A DNA stretch of 64,000 bases from JBFWUM01 sp050247255 (GTDB lineage: Bacteria > Acidobacteriota > Vicinamibacteria > Vicinamibacterales > UBA2999), in assembly GCA_050247255.1 (NCBI GenBank), contig JBFWUM010000002.1, positions 124,001 through 188,000 of the forward strand. The letters run 5' to 3'. How positions within the stretch are numbered: the stretch's first letter is position 1; each line of letters opens with the position of its first letter. Shown piece by piece: positions 51,460 through 59,022 of this stretch. Position numbers and translations under genes: made by a program. The notes beneath the pieces are model-generated. The model saw only the letters and a program-made list of their open reading frames with translations. It was not told the origin of the DNA and did no database searches.

Positions 51460-52892
51460 TGACGTTCCGATGGCTGCGCGCCGGCAAGCGTGAGCGCCCG
51501 CACGACACCGCCGACCCGCAGGTGGGCGCGCTGGTGAAGCAACTCGAGAAGCTGCGGGTCGAGGTACGCGAGGCGCACCAGGCGCAGAAGACCGAGCTCC
51601 GGCGCTACCAGCTGCAGCTCGGCCGGCTGTCACGCGCCGTGGATCGTCTTGGCGTGGACGATGAGGATGCACCGCGGCTGGCGACGCGCGCCATTCCGGT
51701 CGAGCCGCCGGAGACGGCGCCGCTGGCGTGGGACTCGATTCTTCCCGATCATCCCGATCCCGAAGCGCGGCAGTGGCGGCAGCTCGAGGCCTGTGCCGTC
51801 TGCGGCGGCGCCGAGTTCACCATCGTCAACCCCTGGAACAAGCTGCTGCTGCTGGCCAAGGCTCCCGACGATGGATCGGCGCGCTACGACTACGCGATCT
51901 GCCACTGCTGCGGCTTCTTGTTTGCGACGCGGCGTCCGTTCGGCGACCGCTACCGGTTCATGCTCGAGCACTTCGGCGAGGTGACCGCGAAGCGGGGTGG
52001 GGCGCGTGAGATCTCGAACCCGATGCTGAACCCGTATCCGTTGTCCGACGCCGATCGCGAGCGGCTGCGCCTGATGCTGGCGAAGGGGGTCTTCGTGTCG
52101 GATCACCTGGCCGAGCATCGCGGAGGCTACGTCCCTGGGCTGTGGCGGGACCGCTTCCACAGCAGCGGTCATGTGGACCTGCTCGGGGAGCTGCTGCGGC
52201 CGCGCGGCGCCCGCGTGCTGGAGGTGCGGGTGAAGAGCGGTGCCATGCTCGATGGCCTGCGCCGCCACTGGGGATGCGACGTCGCCGGCATGCCGATCTG
52301 GGAGAGCCAGCAGTTCATCGCGCGCGAGCTCTACGGCATTCCGATGTCGGAAGTCATCGACTTCGAGCGGTTCTCGATCCCGTTCGACGGCGAGTTCGAT
52401 CTCATCATCTGCCAGCACATGCTCACGCACGTGCTCGACCCGCGGGCGTTCCTTGGCGAGCTGCGCCGCAAGCTCACGCCCGGCGGCCACATCTACCTGC
52501 ACAACGAGCCCGACGATGGGGAGTTCCTCTATCGCAACCAGTCGATGATCGCGACGCTGAACCCGCTGCACCTGCAGGCCTTCGACCAGGAGTCGCTGAT
52601 CGCAGGGTTGGCCGCCAACGGGTTCGAGACCGTGTTCTACAAGAACGAATCCGAGTCGCACCTGATCCTGGCCCGCCGCGCGGAGACCGCGCGGCCGCAG
52701 CGGCTCACGGCCGCAGCGCGGCAGCGGCGCATCGAGCGGTACCAGATGGCCCACGATCGCGCGATCCTCAGGCTCGATGAGGGACGTCGCGGGCGTGTCG
52801 CCGACCAGTGGGAAGGCGTCGTCGCCCGTGCCGTAGCCAGCGGCATCGCCGAGTTCGACGAGCGCGGTCGCCTGCGGCTGGTGGCGCACTGA
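51459..52892 (+). CDS. Zinc-ribbon methyltransferase-like protein with degenerate SAM motif
   Basis: About 477 residues from ATG 51459 (TTG 51456 alternative). Residues about 25-65 are helical (VGALVKQLEKLRVEVREAHQ). A zinc ribbon follows: CAVCGG and, after 40 residues, CHCCGF. The expected motif I of the class I fold reads ARVLEVRVKSGAMLDGL, where VRVKSG stands in place of the usual GxGxG loop; the post-motif HMLTHVLDPRAFLGEL and LTPGGHIYLHNEPDDGE are kept. The fold is therefore a Methyltransf_23-like domain, but SAM binding is doubtful. It may be an inactive or repurposed methyltransferase. Confidence 0.7.
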   Translation: MTFRWLRAGKRERPHDTADPQVGALVKQLEKLRVEVREAHQAQKTELRRYQLQLGRLSRAVDRLGVDDEDAPRLATRAIPVEPPETAPLAWDSILPDHPDPEARQWRQLEACAVCGGAEFTIVNPWNKLLLLAKAPDDGSARYDYAICHCCGFLFATRRPFGDRYRFMLEHFGEVTAKRGGAREISNPMLNPYPLSDADRERLRLMLAKGVFVSDHLAEHRGGYVPGLWRDRFHSSGHVDLLGELLRPRGARVLEVRVKSGAMLDGLRRHWGCDVAGMPIWESQQFIARELYGIPMSEVIDFERFSIPFDGEFDLIICQHMLTHVLDPRAFLGELRRKLTPGGHIYLHNEPDDGEFLYRNQSMIATLNPLHLQAFDQESLIAGLAANGFETVFYKNESESHLILARRAETARPQRLTAAARQRRIERYQMAHDRAILRLDEGRRGRVADQWEGVVARAVASGIAEFDERGRLRLVAH

Positions 52893-54079
52893 TGCTGAAG
52901 CGGCTGGCTGCTGCGCTCGGCGTACCCGGGCTCGCCAGGTCGGTGGCGTCGCAGGCCGAGGAGGTCGCGGCCCTGGGCCGCCGGCTCGAGGCGCTGCAGC
53001 CCGCGATCGCGGAGCTGCAGCGCACCGCGAGGCTGCTTCAGCGTCAGGCGAAACGACAGGCCAATGTTGCGACCCGCCTGGCGCGCAGTGCCCGCGGCGA
53101 GCGCGAGGCGACCCGCGAGCAGGTCTATCGTCGGCTCGATCTCGTGGCCCGCCGGGATGGCCCGGTCATCGTCGGCCCGTGGACCGGTGAGGTGGGCTTC
53201 GAGCTCCTCTACTGGGCACCCTTTGTCCGCTGGGCGGTGCGCAAGTTCCGGATCGCTCCCGGGCGGCTGGTCATCGTCTCGCGCGGCGGCACGGCGGCGT
53301 GGTACGGCATCGCCGGCGCCGGCTACGTCGATGCCTTCTCGCTGGTCACGCCGGACGAGTTCCGCGCCGGCACCTCGGGGGAAACCAAGAAGCAGCGCAC
53401 GGTCAGCACGCTCGATCGCCGCGTGCTCCGCGCCGTGCGCCGACAACAGCCCGGCGCGGCCTCGGTGATCCATCCGGCGCTGATGTACTCGCTCTACATG
53501 CCGTACTGGAAGCAGCAGGAGTCGATCGCGTGGGTGACCCAGGCGGCCGACCACGCGCGGATCGCGGCGCCGCTGCCGGAGGACCTCCGCCGCCGGCTGC
53601 CCGGCGAGTACGTGGCGACGCGGTTCTATTTCAGCGACTGCTTCCCCGACACCCCGGCGAATCGGGCGCTCGTCGCGCGCACCGTGGACGCGCTGTCGCG
53701 CGAAACGCCGGTGGTGCTGCTGGGCCCCGGGCTGCAGGTCGACGATCACCGCGACGTGGCGGTTGACGCCGGCGCCCGCGTCGTGTCGATCGAGGACGCC
53801 ATGCGGCCGGAAACGAACCTCGGCATCCAGACTGCGGTCATTGCCGGCGCCCGCGCCTTCCTCGGGACCTATGGCGGCTTCTCATACCTGGCCCCGCTGT
53901 GCGGGGTGCCGACCGTGGCCGTCTATTCCGACTACACCTACTTCGCCCATCACCTCGAAACGGCGCGCCTGGTGTTCGATGCGATCGGCGCCGCGTCGTT
54001 CACCCCGGTCGATGCCGCCGTCCTGCCGCTGCTGCGGCAGCTGACGCCGGGCGCGGCGGCCCCGGGCGCGGCCACGTGA
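52892..54079 (+). CDS. GT-B-like protein with N-terminal coiled coil, family unknown
   Basis: About 395 residues from ATG 52892. The first 85 residues are coiled coil (SQAEEVAALGRRLEALQPAI; AELQRTARLLQRQAKRQANV). The rest is alpha/beta: PVIVGPWTGEVGFELLYWAP, RLVIVSRGGTAAWYGIAGAG, TPVVLLGPGLQVDDHRDVAV and near the end ARAFLGTYGGFSYLAPLCGV, PTVAVYSD. The last motif resembles the donor-site loop of GT9 or fucosyltransferase-like GT-B enzymes. I cannot name the family. Coupled to both neighbours (GTGA downstream). Confidence 0.55.
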   Translation: MLKRLAAALGVPGLARSVASQAEEVAALGRRLEALQPAIAELQRTARLLQRQAKRQANVATRLARSARGEREATREQVYRRLDLVARRDGPVIVGPWTGEVGFELLYWAPFVRWAVRKFRIAPGRLVIVSRGGTAAWYGIAGAGYVDAFSLVTPDEFRAGTSGETKKQRTVSTLDRRVLRAVRRQQPGAASVIHPALMYSLYMPYWKQQESIAWVTQAADHARIAAPLPEDLRRRLPGEYVATRFYFSDCFPDTPANRALVARTVDALSRETPVVLLGPGLQVDDHRDVAVDAGARVVSIEDAMRPETNLGIQTAVIAGARAFLGTYGGFSYLAPLCGVPTVAVYSDYTYFAHHLETARLVFDAIGAASFTPVDAAVLPLLRQLTPGAAAPGAAT

Positions 54080-55218
54080 TCCGCGATCTGTTGCGGGCGC
54101 CCGGGCGGGCACGCGCGCTGCAGCGCGAACGTGACCGGCTGCAGCGCGAGCTCGAACGCGCGCGCGCCCAGGGGCAGCGCCACGAGCAGCGCGTCGCCGA
54201 GTTGACGTCGACGCTCGAGCGCGAGCGCGCGCGGCTGGCCGCGGTCGGCCGCAGCCTCGACGAGCGCCGCCGCGCGGCGCTGTCGCCGGACGTGCTCCGC
54301 CTCGTGCTGACGGCGCGCGCGCAGGAGCCGGCGCTCGACGCCCATACGGCTGCCGCCGCCGCCGCGCGCGAGGAGCGCTTTCTCGCCGCATCGTCCGCGT
54401 ATCGGCGGCTGCTCGAGGACGAGGCGGAACGGCAGCAGCGGCTCGAGCAGGTGCACGTCGATGGCATCCCCTGGTGGATGCCGCTCGACCCGCGGCTGCC
54501 CGAGCGCGCCGAGCGAACGGTCAAGCAGTCGTTCCCGTACCGAGTCATCCTGCAGACGCGGGAGGTGGCCGTCGGCGGCGTCATGCTGGACCTTGGCGGC
54601 AACATCGGTCGGACCTCGGTGACGCGGGCGCTGCTCGGCGACGTTCGCGCCGTCTACGCCGCGGAGCCGGAGCCGGCCAATTACGCGGCGCTCGTCCAGA
54701 ACGTGATCGCCCACGGCATGCGCGGCATCGTGTTGCCCGACCAGGTCGCCGTCGGCGCCGCCCGGGGCGAGGTCACGCTGCATCAATCCCGCTTCATGGG
54801 CGGACACCGCGTCCTCTTCAAGGACATCTCGGGGACCGGGCATCGCGTCGTCCAGGTCCCCTGCTGGCCGGTCGACGGGTGGATGGAGCACGTCGGCTGC
54901 GATCCGCGGGCCGTGACGTTCGTCAAGGTCGACGTGCAGGGGTCGGAAATCGACGTGCTGCGCGGCGCCGCCGGGCTGCTGGCACGGCGCCAGGCGGCCT
55001 GGCAGCTCGAGGTCGATCCGGGGCTGCTGGCCAAGGCGGGGCGCAGCGTCGCCGAGCTGATCGCCGCGATCGAGCCCCATTTTGCCCACATGATCGACAT
55101 CGGCTCGCCGCAGCCCGGGCCGCGGCTGCAGCCGGTGAGCGCCCTCGCCGCCGGGCTGGCCTACCTCGGCGCCGCCCAGTCAAAGACCGACCTCCTCCTG
55201 ATTCCCGGCCGCGCGTAA
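54076..55218 (+). CDS. FkbM-family methyltransferase with N-terminal coiled coil, copy 2
   Basis: About 380 residues from GTG 54076. The first 70 residues are a strong coiled coil (ALQRERDRLQRELERARAQG; ELTSTLERERARLAAVGRSL). The rest parallels the protein at 50392: YRVILQTREVAVGGVMLDLG with YRTITQTREVAVGGAMIDIG, then AVYAAEPEPANYAALVQNVI and TFVKVDVQGSEIDVLRGAAG. It is an intact FkbM methyltransferase and a clear paralog. It is the last gene of the operon; the 167-base intergenic region with operator-like repeats follows. Confidence 0.85.
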   Translation: MIRDLLRAPGRARALQRERDRLQRELERARAQGQRHEQRVAELTSTLERERARLAAVGRSLDERRRAALSPDVLRLVLTARAQEPALDAHTAAAAAAREERFLAASSAYRRLLEDEAERQQRLEQVHVDGIPWWMPLDPRLPERAERTVKQSFPYRVILQTREVAVGGVMLDLGGNIGRTSVTRALLGDVRAVYAAEPEPANYAALVQNVIAHGMRGIVLPDQVAVGAARGEVTLHQSRFMGGHRVLFKDISGTGHRVVQVPCWPVDGWMEHVGCDPRAVTFVKVDVQGSEIDVLRGAAGLLARRQAAWQLEVDPGLLAKAGRSVAELIAAIEPHFAHMIDIGSPQPGPRLQPVSALAAGLAYLGAAQSKTDLLLIPGRA

Positions 55219-55234
55219 CGGCCGGCCCGTCGTG

Positions 55235-55263
55235 TTGACAGATCGACGGGATCCAAGGAAAAT
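55235..55263 (+). promoter_or_regulatory. Sigma70-like promoter of the wHTH regulator gene
   Basis: Perfect -35 TTGACA (55235-55240), a 17-base spacer, and GAAAAT (55258-55263; four of six -10 bases) inside an A/T-rich patch unlike its surroundings. The predicted transcript start is near 55270, at the edge of the first inverted repeat, giving a leader of about 115 bases before GTG 55386. Confidence 0.5.
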
Positions 55264-55269
55264 TTGCGT

Positions 55270-55284
55270 GTTCAATTTCTGAAC
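55270..55284. promoter_or_regulatory. Operator-like inverted repeat 1
   Basis: GTTCA-N5-TGAAC, a perfect inverted repeat with five-base arms. It begins at the predicted transcript start. A second copy with the same half-sites and spacer is centred exactly 20 bases downstream, as expected for a dimeric winged-helix repressor binding one face of the DNA. Confidence 0.6.
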
Positions 55285-55288
55285 GACA

Positions 55289-55305
55289 CGTTCAACCGCT
55301 GAACG
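55289..55305. promoter_or_regulatory. Operator-like inverted repeat 2
   Basis: CGTTCA-N5-TGAACG, a perfect inverted repeat with six-base arms whose core is identical to repeat 1. The spacer sequences differ (ATTTC and ACCGC), so it is the half-sites that are kept. Probably bound by the regulator encoded from 55386. Confidence 0.6.
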
Positions 55306-55318
55306 CGGTCCCGGCGGC

Positions 55319-55349
55319 GGCTTCGCCTGTAAGTCAGAGGGCGGAAGCC
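55319..55349 (+). promoter_or_regulatory. Leader RNA hairpin
   Basis: GGCTTCGCC (55319-55327) pairs with GGCGGAAGCC (55340-55349), giving nine base pairs with one bulged G (55343) and a 12-base loop. It lies in the untranslated leader, about 36 bases before GTG 55386. GAGGG (55337-55341) could instead pair with CCCTC (55364-55368), so two exclusive folds are possible. No U-tract follows, so it is not a standard terminator. Confidence 0.45.
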
Positions 55350-55385
55350 TGTACGCGCCCGGCCCCTCCCTTCACCACCCTCAAC

Positions 55386-56006
55386 GTGGACGCCGAATCC
55401 CATCGCGACCTTCGCCTGCTCGAAGCGATCGAGCAGGAATCCACCGTCACGCAACGGACGCTGGCGCTGCGCCTTGGCATCGCCCTGGGCCTGACGAACC
55501 TCTACCTGCGCCGGCTGATTCGCAAGGGCTACGTGAAGTGCGTCACGGTCGCCCCGAACCGTCTCGTCTACATGGTGACGCCGCGGGGGCTGGCGCGAAA
55601 GGCGCGCCTGACCTTCGAGTTCATGAAGTACTCGCTCGACTTCTACCGGGACGCGCGGCAGCACATCCGCCAGAGCCTTGCCGAGATGGCCGACCGCCGC
55701 CGCATTGCCATCTACGGCACCGGCGACGTCGCCGAGCTGGTCTACCTCCTGGTCAAGCAGATGGGGCTCGAACCGGTCGCCGTGTTCGACGATGCGCCTG
55801 ACGGCGCGTTTCTCGGCCTGCCGGTGCTGCCGGTGAGCGACCACGCGAGCGTCGTCTATGACGTGGTCATCGTCACGGCGCTCGACCGCCCGGGGGCGAC
55901 GCGCAAGCGGTTGGCGGCCGCCGGCGTGCCCGACGACAAGATGCTCATGCTGTACCGATCGCCGCTGAGCGGGCCGTCCAAGGGCCAGCCGGTGGCGACA
56001 CGCTAG
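55386..56006 (+). CDS. Winged-helix transcriptional regulator fused to a Rossmann-like domain
   Basis: A 206-residue protein from GTG 55386. Residues about 5-75 are a MarR/LexA-like winged helix (DLRLLEAIEQESTVTQRTLA, LRLGIALGLTNLYLRRLIRK as the helix-turn-helix, RLVYMVTPRG as the wing). A helical linker leads to a Rossmann-like domain from about residue 108 (RRIAIYGTGDVAELVYLLVK; EPVAVFDDAPDGAFLGLPVL; VVIVTALDRPG), similar to the nucleotide-sugar-binding N-domain of PglD/NeuD proteins. This suggests a DNA-binding protein that senses a nucleotide sugar. The two inverted repeats in its own leader point to autoregulation. Related wHTH proteins occur in exopolysaccharide loci, usually without this second domain as far as I know. 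Confidence 0.78.
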   Translation: MDAESHRDLRLLEAIEQESTVTQRTLALRLGIALGLTNLYLRRLIRKGYVKCVTVAPNRLVYMVTPRGLARKARLTFEFMKYSLDFYRDARQHIRQSLAEMADRRRIAIYGTGDVAELVYLLVKQMGLEPVAVFDDAPDGAFLGLPVLPVSDHASVVYDVVIVTALDRPGATRKRLAAAGVPDDKMLMLYRSPLSGPSKGQPVATR

Positions 56007-56009
56007 ACG

Positions 56010-57404
56010 ATGCGGATCCTGTTTGCCATCACGCACCTCGGCTTCCTGCGCAACTTCGAGTCGACGCTGGCCCTGCTCGCCGCGCGCGGCCATCACCTCC
56101 ACGTCGTCGCTGACCGGCGCAAGACCTCCGATGCCGTCGACAGCACGCCCATTGTCGAACGGCTGACGGCACAGTACCCGTCGGCGTTCACCTTCGAGGT
56201 CGCCGGCTTCCAGAAGGGCACCGCGTCGCACCGCTTTGCGGCGGCGGTGCGCGACTCGCTCAACTACTTCCGCTATCTCGCGCCGGAGTTCGATCACGCG
56301 CCGAAGCTGCGGGCGCGCGGGCGCGACCACGCGCCGGCGCCGGTGGTGCGCATCGCGGAGCTGCCGCTCGTCCGCAGCCGCGCCGGTATCCGGCTGCTGC
56401 AGCGCCTGTTCGGCGCGCTCGAACGCCGCATCGCGCCGCGGCCCGAGGTCGAGCGCGTCTTCGAGGCCGGCCCGTGGGACGTGCTGCTGGTGACGCCGCT
56501 CCTGTACTTCGGATCGCAGCAGGCTGACTTCGTCCGCGCCGCGCGCCGCCGCGGCGTGCCGAGCGTGCTGGCCGTCGGCAGCTGGGATCACCTGACGACC
56601 AAGGGGCTCATTCACGAGCGTCCCGACCGCGTCATCGTCTGGAACGAGCAGCAGCGCCAGGAGGCGGCGCAGCTCCACGGCATCGCCCCTGACACGGTCG
56701 TCGTCACCGGCGCGCAGGCGTACGACCACTGGTTCGCGATGCAGCCGTCGACGTCGCGGGAAGAATTCTGCGCGCGCGTCGGCCTGCCGGCGGAACGTCC
56801 GCTGCTGCTGTACCTCTGCTCGTCGCCCTTCATCGCGCCACGGGAGGTCGAGTTCGTGCGGCGGTGGATTCGCGCGGTGCGCGCGAGCGCCTCGCCGGTG
56901 CTGCGCAGCGCCGGCATCCTGGTGCGTCCGCATCCGCAGAACGCGGCGCAGTGGGCGGCGGTGAACCTGGACGAGTTCGGCGACGCCGTGATCTGGCCGC
57001 GCGCCGGCGCCAATCCGATCCGGCTGGACGCGCGGGCGGAGTACTTCGACTCGATGTATCACAGCCACTCCGTCGTCGGCATCAACACCAGCGCGCTGAT
57101 CGAGTCCGGCATCGTCGGCCGGCTCGTCTATTCGATCCGCGCCGACGAGTTTGCCGGCACCCAGGAAGGGACGCTCCACTTCCAGCACTTGAAGACGCTC
57201 GGGCTGCTGCGGCTGGCCGACACCCTCGAGGAGCACACCGCGCAGCTGGGGCGCTCCTTCCAGTCGGTCGAGCGCGACCGCGAGCAAATCCGGGGTTTTG
57301 TCGAGACGTTTGTCCGCCCGCGCGGGCTGAGCCAGGCGGCGACGCCGCTGATCGTCGAGGCCATCGAGCGCCTGGCGGCGCCCGCCGCAGGAGCCGCGGC
57401 GTGA
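56010..57404 (+). CDS. GT-B-like glycosyltransferase of a tandem paralog set, member 1
   Basis: A 464-residue protein starting three bases after the regulator stop. N-terminal domain: MRILFAITHLGFLRNFESTL, LAARGHHLHVVADRR. Shared with members 2-4 are an SWDxLxxKG motif (VGSWDHLTTKGLIHERPDR), VWNEQQRQEAAQLHGI, VVVTGAQAYDHWF, GILVRPHPQN, YFDSMYHSHSVVGINTSALI and EGTLHFQHL. RPHP and SALIESGIVGRL are placed as a GT-B donor site, loosely like the CDP-glycerol glycerophosphotransferase branch. No membrane helix. Neither donor nor acceptor can be read. Confidence 0.65.
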   Translation: MRILFAITHLGFLRNFESTLALLAARGHHLHVVADRRKTSDAVDSTPIVERLTAQYPSAFTFEVAGFQKGTASHRFAAAVRDSLNYFRYLAPEFDHAPKLRARGRDHAPAPVVRIAELPLVRSRAGIRLLQRLFGALERRIAPRPEVERVFEAGPWDVLLVTPLLYFGSQQADFVRAARRRGVPSVLAVGSWDHLTTKGLIHERPDRVIVWNEQQRQEAAQLHGIAPDTVVVTGAQAYDHWFAMQPSTSREEFCARVGLPAERPLLLYLCSSPFIAPREVEFVRRWIRAVRASASPVLRSAGILVRPHPQNAAQWAAVNLDEFGDAVIWPRAGANPIRLDARAEYFDSMYHSHSVVGINTSALIESGIVGRLVYSIRADEFAGTQEGTLHFQHLKTLGLLRLADTLEEHTAQLGRSFQSVERDREQIRGFVETFVRPRGLSQAATPLIVEAIERLAAPAAGAAA

Positions 57405-59020
57405 GGATCCTGTTCGTCATGGCGTCGCCGGAGTACCTCCGGTTCTACGACTCGGCGGTTCGCGGCCTGGCCGAGCGCGGTCATGACGTGCTGCTGGCGG
57501 TCAACCAGCAGCAGGACGAAAAGCCGGTCCGGCTCGAAGAGCTCGGCTCGCCGGAACGGATCCGGATTCTCGGCCTGGTCCCTCCGCGCGGCGACGCCTG
57601 GTATCCGATGGCGCGCGCCGTCCGCGGGACGATGGATTACCTGCGCTACCTGCATCCGCGCTACGCCGATGCGCCGGCGCTGCGCACGCGCCTGGCGCGC
57701 AAGGGATTGCCGTATCGTCTCCGCGGGATCGACACGCGGCTCGGCGTCTGGACGCCGCGGTCGGTCGATCGGGCCATACGCGGCCTGGCCGCCGTCGAGA
57801 CGGGCATTCCGCCGAGCGCCAGCATCGGCGCTTTTCTCGACGAGCATCGACCCGACATCGTGATCGTGTCGCCGCTGGTCGACGTCGCCTCGGACCAGGT
57901 CGACGTCGTTCGCGCCGCGCGTCAGCGAGGCATCCGCGTGGCGGTGGCCGTGGCGAGCTGGGACAACCTCACCAACAAAGGGCTGCTGCGCGTGCAGCCG
58001 GACGCGCTGCTCGTCTGGAACGAGGCGCAGAAGCGCGAGGCGGCGGAGCTGCACGGTGTGCCGCCGGAACGCGTCGTCGTGACCGGGGCGCAGCTGTTCG
58101 ACAAGTGGTTCCAGCGGACGCCGAGCCGCAGCCTCGACGCGTTTGCCTCGGACGTCGGGTTACGCCGTGCCGACCGCTTCCTGCTGTTCACGGGGTCGTC
58201 GATGTTCATCTCGGCGCCGGAGAAGGAAGTGCCGTTCGTGCAGCGGTGGGTGGCCGCGGTCCGGTCTTCGCCGCACGCAGCGTTGCGCGACGTCCCGATC
58301 CTGGTTCGGCCGCATCCCTACAACGGCTGGATCTGGGCCGACGTCGACATGTCGGGATTTGCCGACGTGGCCGTCTGGCCGCGAGGCAAGTACAACCCGG
58401 TGGACGCGGCCAACCGCAACGACTTCTTCGACTCGCTGTACTACAGCCGCGCCGTGGTCGGTATCAACACCAGCGCGATGATCGAGGCGGCGATCATCGG
58501 CCGGCCGGTGCACTCGATCGTCACCGGCGACTTTGCCTCGACGCAGGAGGGGACGCTCCACTTCCACCATCTCCTGCCGGAGAACGGCGGGTTCCTGCAG
58601 GTCGGCCGCGGCTTCGACCACCATCTCGAGCTGCTGGCCGCCTCGCTGGCTGACGAAGCGGCGGCGCGGGCGCAGACGGAACGATTCGTGTCGTGGTTCC
58701 TGCGGCCGCGGGGGCTCGATCGCGACTGCACGCCGATCTTCGCCGAGGGCGTCGAACAGGCGGCCGGCTGGCCGGTGGTGGCGCCGGAGCGCGCGGGCGT
58801 CATGCGCGCGGTGGCCTGGCTGCTGCGTCCGGTGATCGCGGTCCTCGCCCATCGGCCGGCGAAGGCGTCGGATCGGCAACGGCGGGCGCTGCGGAAACAG
58901 CTCGACGCGGCCAACCGCCGGGCGCGCAAGCGCATCGACAAGACCACGAAGATCACCGTCAAGCGGCTGCAGCGGGTGCGCAAGGCCGTCGCCGGGCGGC
59001 TGCGGGCGTTCGGCGTCTGA
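57401..59020 (+). CDS. GT-B-like glycosyltransferase of the tandem set, member 2, with basic C-terminal tail
   Basis: About 539 residues from GTG 57401 (GTGA overlap). The core matches member 1: MRILFVMASPEYLRFYDSAV, VASWDNLTNKGLLRVQPDA, VWNEAQKREAAELHGV, VVVTGAQLFDKWF, ILVRPHPYNG, YFDS-type DFFDSLYYSRAVVGINTSAM and EGTLHFHHL. After the conserved core, about 75 extra residues are strongly basic and helical (RRALRKQLDAANRRARKRID, KTTKITVKRLQRVRKAVAGR), a probable membrane-surface or partner-binding tail absent from member 1. Confidence 0.65.
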   Translation: MRILFVMASPEYLRFYDSAVRGLAERGHDVLLAVNQQQDEKPVRLEELGSPERIRILGLVPPRGDAWYPMARAVRGTMDYLRYLHPRYADAPALRTRLARKGLPYRLRGIDTRLGVWTPRSVDRAIRGLAAVETGIPPSASIGAFLDEHRPDIVIVSPLVDVASDQVDVVRAARQRGIRVAVAVASWDNLTNKGLLRVQPDALLVWNEAQKREAAELHGVPPERVVVTGAQLFDKWFQRTPSRSLDAFASDVGLRRADRFLLFTGSSMFISAPEKEVPFVQRWVAAVRSSPHAALRDVPILVRPHPYNGWIWADVDMSGFADVAVWPRGKYNPVDAANRNDFFDSLYYSRAVVGINTSAMIEAAIIGRPVHSIVTGDFASTQEGTLHFHHLLPENGGFLQVGRGFDHHLELLAASLADEAAARAQTERFVSWFLRPRGLDRDCTPIFAEGVEQAAGWPVVAPERAGVMRAVAWLLRPVIAVLAHRPAKASDRQRRALRKQLDAANRRARKRIDKTTKITVKRLQRVRKAVAGRLRAFGV

Positions 59021-59022
59021 GC

